Shown: positions 45,644 to 54,441 of the stretch, one piece after another
Layout of the letters: each line of letters starts with the position of its first letter
Numbering within the stretch: the first letter of the stretch is position 1
DNA from: Flavobacterium sp. 5
GTDB taxonomy: Bacteria; Bacteroidota; Bacteroidia; Flavobacteriales; Flavobacteriaceae
DNA: 64,000 bases
Reading direction: 5' to 3'
NCBI RefSeq assembly: GCF_002813295.1
Contig: NZ_PHUE01000001.1
Span: 2,418,001-2,482,000 of the forward strand
Position numbers and translations under genes: made by a program
The notes under the pieces: generated by a model
Database searches by the model: none
The model's input: only the letters and a program-made list of their open reading frames with translations
What the model was told of the DNA's origin: nothing

Positions 45644-46354
45644 TTACATGTGACTCAAAATCACTTTTTTGAAAGCATCATACTCTCCTTGTAAGATCAG
45701 TCCGTTATCAAGGAGTTTTTTATAATTTTGAAGTTTAGCAAAAAGTTCGTCTTGTGTTAATTCACTATCTTTTTTCTCAGCTGAAACTGTTGTGTCTTCA
45801 AGAATAGGTTCTGCAAAATTTGAAACAACAGGCATAATTTCAGCAAAATCTGTCACTTCTTCTGTTTCCATTTCTTCAATCAATTCTGATTCCTGTATTA
45901 ATGAAGGAGCAATTTCTTCAGTTATTACTGATGCTGGAGTAGCAGTCGTTGTTGTAGTATTTTTCAATAAATCCAATTGTTCTTTGGCATACGTAAATAT
46001 TTTACGTGCTTGAATCTTAGGAATATAATCAATTGAAACCTGTAATTCAGTTTTGGTAGAAAAAGAAAATTCAGACCCAAGAATGTTCTCTTTTATAAAA
46101 GTCGCTTCAATATCATCCCAAGTATAATCAATAAAGTTCATCGACAAGCCTAAGTTTTTAGGTTGACAAATGATAATCCTTTTGTTAGTCATTACAATAC
46201 TATCTGGAAGTACGGTCAATGCAGGTTTTTTTTGTACTGCAATGTATCCTACTTCTTCATTTTTCATTAAAATATCCTGCAACTTTGAAGTTACTTTCTC
46301 AATCGCTTTTGGATCTTGTTCTTCGTTTAAAAACTTTTTAATTTGTTCTTTCAT
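45644..46354 (-). CDS. Bacterial PH domain protein with C-terminal SHOCT
   Basis: The 236-residue cytosolic protein has a bacterial pleckstrin-homology-like domain at ~35-125 (VGYIAVQKKPALTVLPDSIV, MTNKRIIICQPKNLG, ISSxDDIEAT-like YTWDDIEATFIKEN). A low-complexity Thr/Glu linker follows (~135-195). The C-terminal SHOCT helix pair (~200-235, LTQDELFAKLQNYKKLLDNG, EYDAFKKVIL) completes it. SHOCT tails promote oligomerisation or attach partners. The function is unknown. Confidence 0.85.
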   Translation of the reverse strand: MKEQIKKFLNEEQDPKAIEKVTSKLQDILMKNEEVGYIAVQKKPALTVLPDSIVMTNKRIIICQPKNLGLSMNFIDYTWDDIEATFIKENILGSEFSFSTKTELQVSIDYIPKIQARKIFTYAKEQLDLLKNTTTTTATPASVITEEIAPSLIQESELIEEMETEEVTDFAEIMPVVSNFAEPILEDTTVSAEKKDSELTQDELFAKLQNYKKLLDNGLILQGEYDAFKKVILSHM

Positions 46355-46425
46355 TTTTTTATAAAGTTGCTGAGTTACTAAGTAACCAAGTTGCTATGTT
46401 TTTTATTGTTTTACAAAAGTAATGT

Positions 46426-46797
46426 CTATTTTTCTAATTCAATAATTTCCATTTGAATTTTCTTCGTTAAACTTTTAAAAACCAAGTCATAGGAATGATC
46501 GATTAATTCTTTCAATAAAGTATTTGAAACATCATTGTTTACCGTGATAGTGTTCCAATGCACTTTGCTCATATGGAAACCTGGATTTATGGCATCATAT
46601 TCAGCACGTAATTCTTGTGCTCTTTCGGGATCGCATTTAAGATTTATATGTGGATTTCCTTTTTCCCATTGCAATAAGGATGAAAGAGCAAACATTTTCC
46701 CTCCAACCTTAAAAACCAAAGTATCTTCATCAAATGGAAAATGCTCAGTAACTCCTTTTTTTGAAAGACAATATTCGTAATATGTTTCTAGATTCAT
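46426..46797 (-). CDS. MmcQ/YjbR family protein
   Basis: The 123-residue protein has the YjbR fold: YYEYCLSKKGVTEHFPFDED at the N-terminus, LVFKVGGKMFALSSL in the sheet, and the motif HMSKVHWNTITV with the final helices LKELIDHSYDLVFKSLTKK. YjbR proteins are thought to bind DNA, but without a firmly proven role. The stop abuts the start of the DUF4260 gene (0-1 bp), so the two are co-transcribed; GNAT and DUF4260 genes precede it on the strand. Confidence 0.9.
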   Translation of the reverse strand: MNLETYYEYCLSKKGVTEHFPFDEDTLVFKVGGKMFALSSLLQWEKGNPHINLKCDPERAQELRAEYDAINPGFHMSKVHWNTITVNNDVSNTLLKELIDHSYDLVFKSLTKKIQMEIIELEK

Positions 46798-47148
46798 TTA
46801 TTTTCCAATTTCACCCAAATGGGTATATTTAAAACCTTTTTCGTATTTCAATCCATAACCAAGTATCCTGTCCATAGCCGAATGCGAGAACAAAATAACT
46901 CCTAAAAGTTGAATTTCTGCATTGGAAAAATAAACTCCCGAAAGATATAAAATAACAGCAATACCTCTATGATGGGCAATATTATAGCATACAGCACCAA
47001 TTTTATCTCCAAATATATAACCAATCATAGATAAATCTGGAACTAAAATTAAGACTAAAAACCACCACCAAGCATAATCGATTTGATTAAAAAAGTAAAT
47101 TCCGAGTATAAATAATCCTAATTCTTCTAATTTGATAATTGATTTCAT
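46798..47148 (-). CDS. DUF4260 membrane protein
   Basis: The 116-residue integral membrane protein has about three helices (8-22, 26-45 and 68-92). The DUF4260 signature is YAWWWFLVLILVPDLSMIGY, then CYNIAHHRGIA and FSHSAMDRILGYGLKYEKGF; the conserved His and Asp residues resemble those of membrane hydrolases. The function is not known. It overlaps the upstream GNAT stop by one base. Confidence 0.9.
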   Translation of the reverse strand: MKSIIKLEELGLFILGIYFFNQIDYAWWWFLVLILVPDLSMIGYIFGDKIGAVCYNIAHHRGIAVILYLSGVYFSNAEIQLLGVILFSHSAMDRILGYGLKYEKGFKYTHLGEIGK

Positions 47149-47555
47149 TATACTATTTTTTCCATTAATTTTTCGGGGTGTGCTAATGCTTTGAAACCAA
47201 ATTTCTGATACAAAAAATGAGCATCAGATGTTGCTAAACGCCATATTTTTACTTCTTGTAATTGTGGCTCTTTCATCATAGTATCGATTAAAATAGAAGA
47301 ATATCCTTTCCCTCTATGTTCTTCGGTTATAAAAACATCCATCAAATAAGCAAAAACTACATAATCGGTAATCACTCTGGCAAAACCAATTTGAGTATCA
47401 TTAAGATAAATTCCAAAACAAACTGAAGCATCAATTGTTCTTTGTACTTCCTCAAGTGTTCTTCCAGCTGCCCAATAAATATCCTTCAAAAAATGTTGAA
47501 TGAATGGAACATCTAATTTGTTTTTATCAGTAGAAACGTAAATAATATTGTCCAT
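47148..47555 (-). CDS. GNAT family N-acetyltransferase
   Basis: The 135-residue protein is a single GNAT domain: the acetyl-CoA-binding loop is in VFITEEHRGKGYSSILIDTM (motif A), followed by VKIWRLATSDAHFLYQKFGF and KALAHPEKLM. The substrate is unknown. It heads a tight group (GNAT-DUF4260-YjbR) with overlapping or abutting ends. Confidence 0.92.
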   Translation of the reverse strand: MDNIIYVSTDKNKLDVPFIQHFLKDIYWAAGRTLEEVQRTIDASVCFGIYLNDTQIGFARVITDYVVFAYLMDVFITEEHRGKGYSSILIDTMMKEPQLQEVKIWRLATSDAHFLYQKFGFKALAHPEKLMEKIV

Positions 47556-47578
47556 AACGAACGTTTGAAAATTTTATT

Positions 47579-48178
47579 TTAAAATATACTTATTTTACCC
47601 TCAGCAAATGGCTTATCAAATAAAATTGTCGAATGGTCACTTGTGTCATCATAAGAGGATTTTGGCAAAACAGACGGATTGGAAGGGTATTTTTTTCCAT
47701 TAAATGATAAATCTTTAAAAACTCCCCGGTCATTTACCAATAAGACTGCCCAACCATTTTTAGTCGTATTTTCAATATAAACAGGCGCTTCCATTACGGT
47801 AAATTTAGTAATTATTTTTTGGTGATTGTCTAAAAGTAAAAATGTACAACCTCCTGAACCACAAAAATAAGGAGAAGAAAAGCGAACAAAAGTTTCTGGA
47901 ATAGCATCTCCATTCAAATCGATATTTTCAAATTGAAATTTATGATCACTTTCTGTTAAAAATTTCATATCATCTTTAATGTAATCATGAACCATAAAAT
48001 TTTTCAATTTAATTTCTGTCGAATCAATAATTACTTGAGGGTTTGTTTTTACAGTATCAGAAATTGTGCTAACACCATCTTTTACAATATTTTTTTCTTC
48101 TTTTACCTCTTGTTTTTTGTCACTACAGGAGAAGAGCACAAGAGTAACTAAACCTAATAATTCAATTTTAAGCTTCAT
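47579..48178 (-). CDS. Hypothetical lipoprotein
   Basis: The 199-residue protein starts with a lipoprotein signal (LLGLVTLVLFSCSDKKQ, Cys at 18), a Lys/Glu linker, then a compact domain (~60-199). The block IDLNGDAIPETFVRFSSPYF with CGSGGCTFLLLDNHQKI resembles the FG-GAP-like or 'VCBS-like' units of small periplasmic proteins. Two close cysteines (CGSGGC) may form a disulfide. No function was recognised. The start is 3 bp after the DUF4421 gene stop, so they share an operon. Confidence 0.78.
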   Translation of the reverse strand: MKLKIELLGLVTLVLFSCSDKKQEVKEEKNIVKDGVSTISDTVKTNPQVIIDSTEIKLKNFMVHDYIKDDMKFLTESDHKFQFENIDLNGDAIPETFVRFSSPYFCGSGGCTFLLLDNHQKIITKFTVMEAPVYIENTTKNGWAVLLVNDRGVFKDLSFNGKKYPSNPSVLPKSSYDDTSDHSTILFDKPFAEGKISIF

Positions 48179-48181
48179 ACC

Positions 48182-49246
48182 TTATTTTTTAAAGTTTAAT
48201 TTATCGTCGATTTTGTTTACAGGTTTGCTAATAAATTTTGGAGTATCAAATCGGTATCCAAAATACAACAATCCAAACGAACCATCACTTGAAACAATTT
48301 GATTTTTACTTTCATTATAAAAACTGGTATTAAAATGAAGACTTAATCCCAAAAGAATTCTATCTGAGTTATATCCCATTTTTAGTCCGCCATTAAGAGT
48401 TGTCAAAAAATAGTTATCCTGTTCTTTTTCTTGAATTCCAGATTCATTCGTTTTAGAATTCATGAATTTTACACCTATAGCAGTTGTCAAATTAGGTGCT
48501 ATGTAAAATCTTTTATGAATGATAAAATTATAAAAATAACCAGTTCCTAAACTTACATCGTATTCATTTTGTTCGGCGTTTAAAATAGTTGCATCCAAAG
48601 AAGTTCTTTTATAATCATAAATCAGTGTTGGAATAAAACTTCCTGCACTTTCCTTTTGCCATTCAGTAAAAGAGGTGATACTTTTTAGGGAAAAATTTGG
48701 ATTGAAAATATAGGATGTTGACATTCCATATTTTATTATTTTTAAATCGGGAAATTGAATATATGGATCAATGTCGGGTTGCCAATCAGTAGAGAAATCT
48801 TGTGTATTCTCGATATAATACCCTTTAACTCTACTATAATCAACCGTCTGAAGCCATTTTCCCAAAAAAAAGCGAAAGTTGTATTCTGAGAATTTAGATT
48901 TTCCTTTTTTATCTTCATCTTTATTTCCTCCTATAAATTGAGGATAAAATCCATAACTAAAACCTATGAATTTATAATCTACTGATAAAAATACTTTGTA
49001 ACTATTATTGGTTTCCAAATCTAGATTACTTCCATTTTTGTCTTCTAGAATTTGAGCATCTGTTTGAGTACTTAAATTTGCTCGAATCAGTATTTTATCA
49101 GGGTAAAACACAAATTTTGAAGTGTCTCTTTCTTTTTTTTGACTAAAAACAGTACCATTACATAAAAACAAAACAGCAAAAAAAACTACTGATTTAAGTA
49201 AATATTGATTAATCTGCTGGGTATAAAATACTCTTGTTGTTTTCAA
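48182..49246 (-). CDS. DUF4421 outer-membrane protein
   Basis: The 354-residue protein has a signal peptide (~10-36, LLKSVVFFAVLFLCNGTVFS) and a beta-barrel with many aromatic strands (FSYGFYPQFIGG, RFFLGKWLQTVDYSRVKGYY, YFYNFIIHKRFYIAPNLTTA, FGLLYFGYRFDTPKF). DUF4421 is a Bacteroidetes family of presumed outer-membrane proteins of unknown role. It is followed after 3 bp by the small lipoprotein gene. Confidence 0.85.
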   Translation of the reverse strand: MKTTRVFYTQQINQYLLKSVVFFAVLFLCNGTVFSQKKERDTSKFVFYPDKILIRANLSTQTDAQILEDKNGSNLDLETNNSYKVFLSVDYKFIGFSYGFYPQFIGGNKDEDKKGKSKFSEYNFRFFLGKWLQTVDYSRVKGYYIENTQDFSTDWQPDIDPYIQFPDLKIIKYGMSTSYIFNPNFSLKSITSFTEWQKESAGSFIPTLIYDYKRTSLDATILNAEQNEYDVSLGTGYFYNFIIHKRFYIAPNLTTAIGVKFMNSKTNESGIQEKEQDNYFLTTLNGGLKMGYNSDRILLGLSLHFNTSFYNESKNQIVSSDGSFGLLYFGYRFDTPKFISKPVNKIDDKLNFKK

Positions 49247-49308
49247 CTCTTAATTATTTAAGAATAATGATGACAATTTAAGCATTTAAAGCCAATTTAC
49301 AATTCCTC

Positions 49309-50091
49309 CTACAAAATACTATACAAAATTGGCTTACTTGGACTCGCATCATTTTCAAACGAAGCAATTTGTAAATTCAATAAATAATTTCCGTCTTCGA
49401 CGTTATCATCTACAAAAATCATCTCGGTAATTGTAGAATCTAATCTCGCATTAGGGTTCAAATTATTAACATCTTTTACATTCCAAAATGCTTTATGAGC
49501 CAATAATTTCCCTTCATCGTGTTCTTTATCCACGCTAGGTAAATCAATAAGTAAATGTTTAATTCCGATTTCGCGAATGAAATGTGCTGCGCTCTCTTCT
49601 AGATACGGTGGATTGGTATTCGAATATTTTAGGTGTTTTTTTATTTTAAAATTAGGCAATGTTCTAATGATCAGAGCTTCTGTATTCGATCCAAACTCAA
49701 TTGAAGTATTCAACGTTTTTTTAATCTGTTCTCTTGTTATAACCAAATTTTCATCTTGACTTTCAGGAACAATAGAAACTAATTCGGCCAAAAAGAAAAA
49801 CTGCTTTAACGATTCATTGATGCTGTAAAAATCGTGTGTAATATGTCCAAGACATTCTGTGTGTGTTCCGTGTCCATGGGGGTTAAAGAAAATATTATTG
49901 AAGTTAGTTGATGATTTTCCTTCAGATACTTTTCCAATCCAATCTCCAAAGACAACTGGTTCTATTACGGGTTTTTCTATATACCAGGCAATTGGATTTT
50001 CGTCCGTATTCGTTAGCGGAATTGAAATATCAATAGGTTTTGATAAGTCAACCTCAATAGTTTGATCGTTATGTTTGATTGTAGCTTTCAT
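49309..50091 (-). CDS. Cyclase family protein (kynurenine formamidase-like)
   Basis: I chose ATG 50091 (MKATIKHNDQTIEVDLSKPI, 260 residues); the longer frame would overlap the upstream DUF3291 gene completely. The metal motif of the cyclase/KynB family is present as PHGHGTHTECLGHI (~69-82), with Glu in place of the usual Asp of HxGTHxDxPxH, so activity may differ. The later ALIIRTLPNF and HLLIDLPSVDKEHDEGKLLA segments fit the fold. It would hydrolyse an amide or ester of a small acid; the substrate is unknown. Confidence 0.85.
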   Translation of the reverse strand: MKATIKHNDQTIEVDLSKPIDISIPLTNTDENPIAWYIEKPVIEPVVFGDWIGKVSEGKSSTNFNNIFFNPHGHGTHTECLGHITHDFYSINESLKQFFFLAELVSIVPESQDENLVITREQIKKTLNTSIEFGSNTEALIIRTLPNFKIKKHLKYSNTNPPYLEESAAHFIREIGIKHLLIDLPSVDKEHDEGKLLAHKAFWNVKDVNNLNPNARLDSTITEMIFVDDNVEDGNYLLNLQIASFENDASPSKPILYSIL

Positions 50092-50095
50092 AAAA

Positions 50096-50551
50096 CTAAT
50101 AAAATGGTTTGGGATATTTCTGTTTAAGGCTAAAAACAATTTCTGAAGTGCCATTTTTTTGTAAATAATCCAGTTTTTCCATTGCTTCGGTAAGATCTGG
50201 AATTTCCCCTTTTTTAATCCACCACATTGCAGTTGAAATCTGTCCAAAAGTCTGAAACCATTCTTTTCTACGCCTTAAAAACTCCGAATGGAAGGTTTTA
50301 TGCATATAATGTTCTAATGTTTCGATACTTTCCCAAATCGAATAATTCACAATAATTTGTTCATCATTGTAGGGATTTAAATTAGTTGCATTATTGTCTT
50401 CATCCTTTAATCTCCATATAAATCCGTCACTGTTTTCGGCAATTTTATTAACTTTATCTAGATTATCGACAAACTCTTTCATAATAGGGTCGTTAATGTT
50501 TACACCCTTTATTCTAGCTATATTTATTTCTGCAAGTTGATATTCTGCCAT
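50096..50551 (-). CDS. DUF3291 protein (antibiotic-biosynthesis-monooxygenase-like fold)
   Basis: The 151-residue cytosolic protein matches DUF3291: LAEINIARIKGVNINDPIMK, DGFIWRLKDEDNNATNLN, IVNYSIWESIETLEHYM, then MWWIKKGEIPDLTEAMEKLD. The family has a ferredoxin-like dimeric alpha-beta barrel related to ABM monooxygenases, with unknown activity. It ends 4 bp before the cyclase gene, so the two are likely co-translated, perhaps as steps of one catabolic reaction. Confidence 0.9.
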   Translation of the reverse strand: MAEYQLAEINIARIKGVNINDPIMKEFVDNLDKVNKIAENSDGFIWRLKDEDNNATNLNPYNDEQIIVNYSIWESIETLEHYMHKTFHSEFLRRRKEWFQTFGQISTAMWWIKKGEIPDLTEAMEKLDYLQKNGTSEIVFSLKQKYPKPFY

Positions 50552-50603
50552 TTTTTATTCTTCTATTTGATAAATTCGTTGTTGATAATTGATTCAATAG
50601 TTT

Positions 50604-51053
50604 TTAAAGTTTCATTTCCATAATCGGCATGAATCTGTTTTTAATTGAAGTTTCAAATTCGCCAATTTTTATAAATCCCATTTTCTGATAAAATTTTTCT
50701 GCATTTGGTTCTGAATTAAGAATGATTTTTTTGCATTTTTCATCTCGCATTCTTTTTAAAAAATCAGCTATTAAGTATTTACCAAATCCTTTTCCAATAT
50801 ATTCGGGCAAAACAAATAAGTTATCGAGTTTGACAGTATGATTTTCTTCAGTTATATATGAATAGTAACCAATAATTTTAGTGTCACTAACTAATTTAAA
50901 TACATCATTTTTTTCGATGTAATCCATAGAAACAGTTAGACTATTATTCCATTGTAAAATTTGTTCTGGAGAATATCCCCAGTATGCTTTTGACTTTTTT
51001 GTGATTTCTGTTAGGATCTCGTGCTCTTCACTATTTGCTTTTTCAATTGTCAT
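50604..51053 (-). CDS. GNAT family N-acetyltransferase
   Basis: The 149-residue single-domain acetyltransferase has motif A in LDNLFVLPEYIGKGFGKYLI (~82-101) and motif B in KKIILNSEPNAEKFYQKMGF. The N-terminus holds KSKAYWGYSPEQILQW, common in GNATs that act on small molecules or resistance substrates. The substrate is unknown. It is 52 bp from the DUF3291 gene and follows hemW on the same strand. Confidence 0.92.
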   Translation of the reverse strand: MTIEKANSEEHEILTEITKKSKAYWGYSPEQILQWNNSLTVSMDYIEKNDVFKLVSDTKIIGYYSYITEENHTVKLDNLFVLPEYIGKGFGKYLIADFLKRMRDEKCKKIILNSEPNAEKFYQKMGFIKIGEFETSIKNRFMPIMEMKL

Positions 51054-51082
51054 TTTGAATATTTTCCTTAGTTAAGTAACTC

Positions 51083-52213
51083 CTACGAATTTAAGAAAAA
51101 TAAATCCGAAGCAATTCCATCGGTAAGAAATTTTCCTTTGGGAGTAGGTTTCAAAATATTATTATCAATTGAAAGTAAACCGTCATTTATAAATTTTTGA
51201 GTTTGTTTGTGCAAATAGTTTAAGTAATCCATTCCAAATTCGGTTTCAACTCGCTGAAGCGAGACGCCCCAAATAGTTCGTAATCCCGTCATAATATATT
51301 CATTGTAGCGGTCTGTAATGGACAGAATTTCTATTTCGTTAGGAAGTTTATCCTCTTGTATAGACTTTAAATAAAGAGAATTATTAGACACATTCCAACT
51401 TCGGGAAATACCATCATAACTATGCGCTGACGGACCAATACCAATGTATTTTTTGCCTAACCAATAGGCCGAATTATTTTTAGAGAAATAGTTTTCTTTA
51501 CCAAAATTTGACAATTCATAATGAATAAAAGCATTCGCTTCAAGCGTTTCAACAAGAATGGCAAAATGTTCCTGGGCTAATTCATCATTGGGTTTGGCAA
51601 TTTTTCCCGTTTGAATAAGCTTGTTCAAAGCTGTTTTGGGTTCAACAGTCAAAGCGTAACTCGAAATATGTGGAATTCCAAAAGATAGAGCTGTTTCAAT
51701 ATTTTGTTTCCATTTTTCGTTACTCATGCCTGGAATTCCATAAATCAAATCCAGCGAAATATTATCGAAATGTTGTGTCGCAAATTCTAAACAATTTTTG
51801 GCTTCTGCCGAATTATGAGCGCGATTCATCATCTTCAAATCATCTTCGAAAAAGGATTGAATTCCGATGCTTAATCGGTTTATTGGGCTTTGAGATAATT
51901 CAATAATTCTATTTTTAGATAAATCATCAGGGTTTGCTTCGATTGTTATTTCTGGATTTTCGGAAACATTATAGTTTTTATATACTTCTGAAATCAAAAA
52001 TTGTATTTGCTCAGTCGTTAAAACACTTGGCGTGCCACCACCAAAATAAATCGTTTCAATAATCTCATCTTGAAACTCTTTTTTTCGCATCTGCAATTCT
52101 TTGGCAATAGCCAAAACCATTTCTTCTTTCTTCTTCATTGAAGTCGAAAAATGAAAATCGCAATAATGACAAGCCTGCTTACAGAATGGTATGTGTATGT
52201 AGATTCCGGACAT
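51083..52213 (-). CDS. hemW: Heme chaperone HemW (radical SAM)
   Basis: HemW inserts heme into respiratory proteins; it was long called oxygen-independent coproporphyrinogen oxidase-like. I start at ATG 52213 (MSGIYIHIPFCKQ, 376 residues). The radical-SAM cysteines are C-KQA-C-HY-C at 11-18, followed by the TIYFGGGTPSVLT glycine motif and RLSIGIQSFFEDDLKMMNRA. The C-terminal HemN_C-like region (WGVSLQRVETEFG) is present. The cysteine typical of true HemN after the cluster is absent, as usual for HemW. An upstream in-frame ATG (52258) would read through the preceding terminator hairpin. Confidence 0.92.
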   Translation of the reverse strand: MSGIYIHIPFCKQACHYCDFHFSTSMKKKEEMVLAIAKELQMRKKEFQDEIIETIYFGGGTPSVLTTEQIQFLISEVYKNYNVSENPEITIEANPDDLSKNRIIELSQSPINRLSIGIQSFFEDDLKMMNRAHNSAEAKNCLEFATQHFDNISLDLIYGIPGMSNEKWKQNIETALSFGIPHISSYALTVEPKTALNKLIQTGKIAKPNDELAQEHFAILVETLEANAFIHYELSNFGKENYFSKNNSAYWLGKKYIGIGPSAHSYDGISRSWNVSNNSLYLKSIQEDKLPNEIEILSITDRYNEYIMTGLRTIWGVSLQRVETEFGMDYLNYLHKQTQKFINDGLLSIDNNILKPTPKGKFLTDGIASDLFFLNS

Positions 52214-52221
52214 AATAAAAA

Positions 52222-52245
52222 AAGAGCAAGTTAAATCTTGCTCTT
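52222..52245 (-). terminator. Terminator between the lipoprotein gene and hemW
   Basis: On the minus strand AAGAGCAAG-atttaa-CTTGCTCTT runs into seven T. It ends only a few bases before the hemW ATG, so hemW needs its own promoter or depends on read-through. Confidence 0.8.
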
Positions 52246-52331
52246 GAATAATTACCATTAATCTCCGATAAATTTAAAATTATCTTTTTAATCCAGTTCG
52301 GTGATTAATTGTATATTTAAATAAATGTTAT

Positions 52332-53213
52332 TTATCTTCCTTCTTTAAACTTGCCACTTGTAATTACAATTTTTGATTCATTAACGGGGTTAGTTGCTGT
52401 CAAACTAAAAGTTCCCTCCAAATAAGAATCATTTACTTCAGAATACGTTATAGTTCCAGAAACATTATAATTTATAAATTCATGAGTTTCTAAATCAAAT
52501 TTCATGAAAGAAACTCTGTTATAAAATTCATTGCTTGTAAAAACGTACGTACCTGTTTTTACGTCGGCTTTTGGAAAAACAATACCTAAACTATATTCTC
52601 CATCATTTTCAACATTAAGTGTTGTAATTTTGTCAAAATCTATTAATTCAGTAGAACTATCTAGTGACATTCCATGCCAATCTTTACCATCAAATTTCGC
52701 AAAAGTTCCTAATCCTGGAATATTTGGCACTAAGTTATCATACGGCACATTAAACGAGCCGCTTACGGGTATGAATTTTGATGGATCGGTGCTATAATTC
52801 GCATCGTAATCGTATCCGTCTTCATACAATTTACCGGAAAACTTTACTTTAACTGTTTTATTGATCGTATTAAGATCCTCCAAAGTAAAGGTAAAAGTGT
52901 TGGAGGTAAAAACCTCTGAAACCTCATAGCTTGTTCCTGAAGTACTAAGAGTAAAGCCTTGGTACAAATTCCCGTAAATATTAAATTTAAAGTCAACACC
53001 AATTCCATCAGCTGTTTGTCCAGTAACTTTGATGAAATCATCTATTTTAATAGCTTTCCATGAACTAACTTTTTTTACTTCATTATTGTAAACAAAGTCA
53101 AAAGATGCAGTTGTTGATTGATTCCCATTATTATTATTATTATCATCTCCAGAAGAACATGATGTAGCAAGAGCTATAAATAGCATAAAAGCTATAATTT
53201 TAATTTTTATCAT
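52332..53213 (-). CDS. Hypothetical lipoprotein with poly-Asn linker
   Basis: The 293-residue protein has a lipoprotein signal (IIAFMLFIALATSCSSGDD, Cys near 19), then a DDNNNNNG linker coded by an ATT/ATC-like microsatellite (53130-53150), which can slip. The body is beta-rich with two similar halves (FDFVYNNEVKKVSSWKAIKI; TFAKFDGKDWHGMSLDSS). The repeated pattern suggests a duplicated beta-sandwich exposed at the surface. No family was recognised. A terminator follows. Confidence 0.75.
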   Translation of the reverse strand: MIKIKIIAFMLFIALATSCSSGDDNNNNNGNQSTTASFDFVYNNEVKKVSSWKAIKIDDFIKVTGQTADGIGVDFKFNIYGNLYQGFTLSTSGTSYEVSEVFTSNTFTFTLEDLNTINKTVKVKFSGKLYEDGYDYDANYSTDPSKFIPVSGSFNVPYDNLVPNIPGLGTFAKFDGKDWHGMSLDSSTELIDFDKITTLNVENDGEYSLGIVFPKADVKTGTYVFTSNEFYNRVSFMKFDLETHEFINYNVSGTITYSEVNDSYLEGTFSLTATNPVNESKIVITSGKFKEGR

Positions 53214-53249
53214 TATTTAATAAACTTAAGTTAAGTTTTACAAATATAA

Positions 53250-53804
53250 CTATTTTCTTATCTTATCCTCATTCTGTTTCACAAAAGCATCCCAACCCGA
53301 ATAACTTTTTCCTGCAACGATTTTTCCTGAATTAAAAAAATGACAAACTGCCGCTGCCAAACCATCTGTTGAATCTAGATTTTTTGGTAATTCCTTTAAA
53401 CCCAAAAGTTGTTGAAGCATTTTGGCAACTTGCTCCTTACTAGCATTTCCATTTCCGGTAATTGCCATTTTTATTTTTTTGGGCTCGTATTCTGTGATTG
53501 GAATGTCTCTCGAAAGTCCCGCTGCCATTGCAACACCTTGGGCTCTTCCTAATTTCAACATCGACTGAACATTTTTCCCAAAGAAAGGAGCTTCAATCGC
53601 AATTTCATCGGGATGATGTGTTTCGATTAATTCTATGGTACGTTCAAAAATAATTTTTAATTTTTGGTAATGATTGTCGTATTTGGATAATTGCAATTCG
53701 TTGAGTTGCAAAAATTCCATTTTTTTATTGATAACTTTAATCAATCCAAAACCCATAATTGTGGTTCCTGGATCAATACCTAATATGATACGTTCTTTTG
53801 TCAA
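53250..53804 (-). CDS. ruvC: Crossover junction endodeoxyribonuclease RuvC
   Basis: RuvC cuts Holliday junctions in recombination. The 184-residue protein has the catalytic acids in [16 protein letters not shown] (Asp near 10), [12 protein letters not shown] (Glu near 69) and [15 protein letters not shown] (Asp near 146). The length is normal. RuvA and RuvB are not in this window, which is usual. It is 36 bp upstream of the lipoprotein gene. Confidence 0.96.
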   Translation of the reverse strand: MTKERIILGIDPGTTIMGFGLIKVINKKMEFLQLNELQLSKYDNHYQKLKIIFERTIELIETHHPDEIAIEAPFFGKNVQSMLKLGRAQGVAMAAGLSRDIPITEYEPKKIKMAITGNGNASKEQVAKMLQQLLGLKELPKNLDSTDGLAAAVCHFFNSGKIVAGKSYSGWDAFVKQNEDKIRK

Positions 53805-53850
53805 GGTTAGTTTTTTATTTATGTAATCTATGATATATTTTAGTTCTAAT

Positions 53851-54279
53851 CTATTTACTCGAATTGATTTTGGCCTCTTCTAACATCGTAATTATTTTGT
53901 CTAATTTTTCGACTTCGATTTTATCCAATCTCAAGGCCAAAGCTTCAATCTCTAATTTTGCTTCAATGTTGGTTTGATAGTCTGATTGTGCTTGGACTCT
54001 GTCTCTTTCACTCTGTCTATTTTGAGACATCATAATAATTGGTGCTGCATAGGCAGCCTGAGTTGAAAAAAGTAAATTTAATAATATAAAAGGATAAGCA
54101 TCCCAATGATTGAAATACGCAACAAGGTTTAGTCCCATCCAAATTATTACAAAAACAGTTTGAATTATAATGAATTTCCAGGATCCCATTCCTTTGGCGA
54201 CTGAATCTGCCAAACGGCTACCATATCCTAGAGTATCCCTATGTCTTTCGTGCCAATTTTTATTGTGAAATAAATTCAT
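53851..54279 (-). CDS. DUF1003 membrane protein
   Basis: The 142-residue protein has the DUF1003 core: [68 protein letters not shown]. Two membrane helices (~33-52 and 64-86) are followed by a charged coiled-coil tail (~90-140, [20 protein letters not shown]). The family is widespread, with unknown function. Confidence 0.93.
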   Translation of the reverse strand: MNLFHNKNWHERHRDTLGYGSRLADSVAKGMGSWKFIIIQTVFVIIWMGLNLVAYFNHWDAYPFILLNLLFSTQAAYAAPIIMMSQNRQSERDRVQAQSDYQTNIEAKLEIEALALRLDKIEVEKLDKIITMLEEAKINSSK

Positions 54280-54441
54280 AAGTTTTAATTGTTAGATGTA
54301 TTCTTCATTGTTTTATTACAGAAAGTGAATCTTAATTAATGCTAAAGTTCTCCTGAAGTAATTTAAAAAATCGACTGCTTATACAAAACTCTATAAGTTC
54401 GAATACGCCTTTGTATACTAGTTTTTCCGTTACTTTGCCGT

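Noticed and set aside
54390..54410. GTTCGAATAC as the T-arm of a tRNA
   Set aside because: No acceptor stem, anticodon arm or CCA could be fitted around it. No tRNA was found anywhere in the window.
54374..54421. TATACAAA ... TTTGTATA inverted repeat upstream of the flippase-like gene
   Set aside because: Eight-base AT-rich arms separated by ~30 bases occur easily by chance in such DNA, and no promoter geometry supports an operator.
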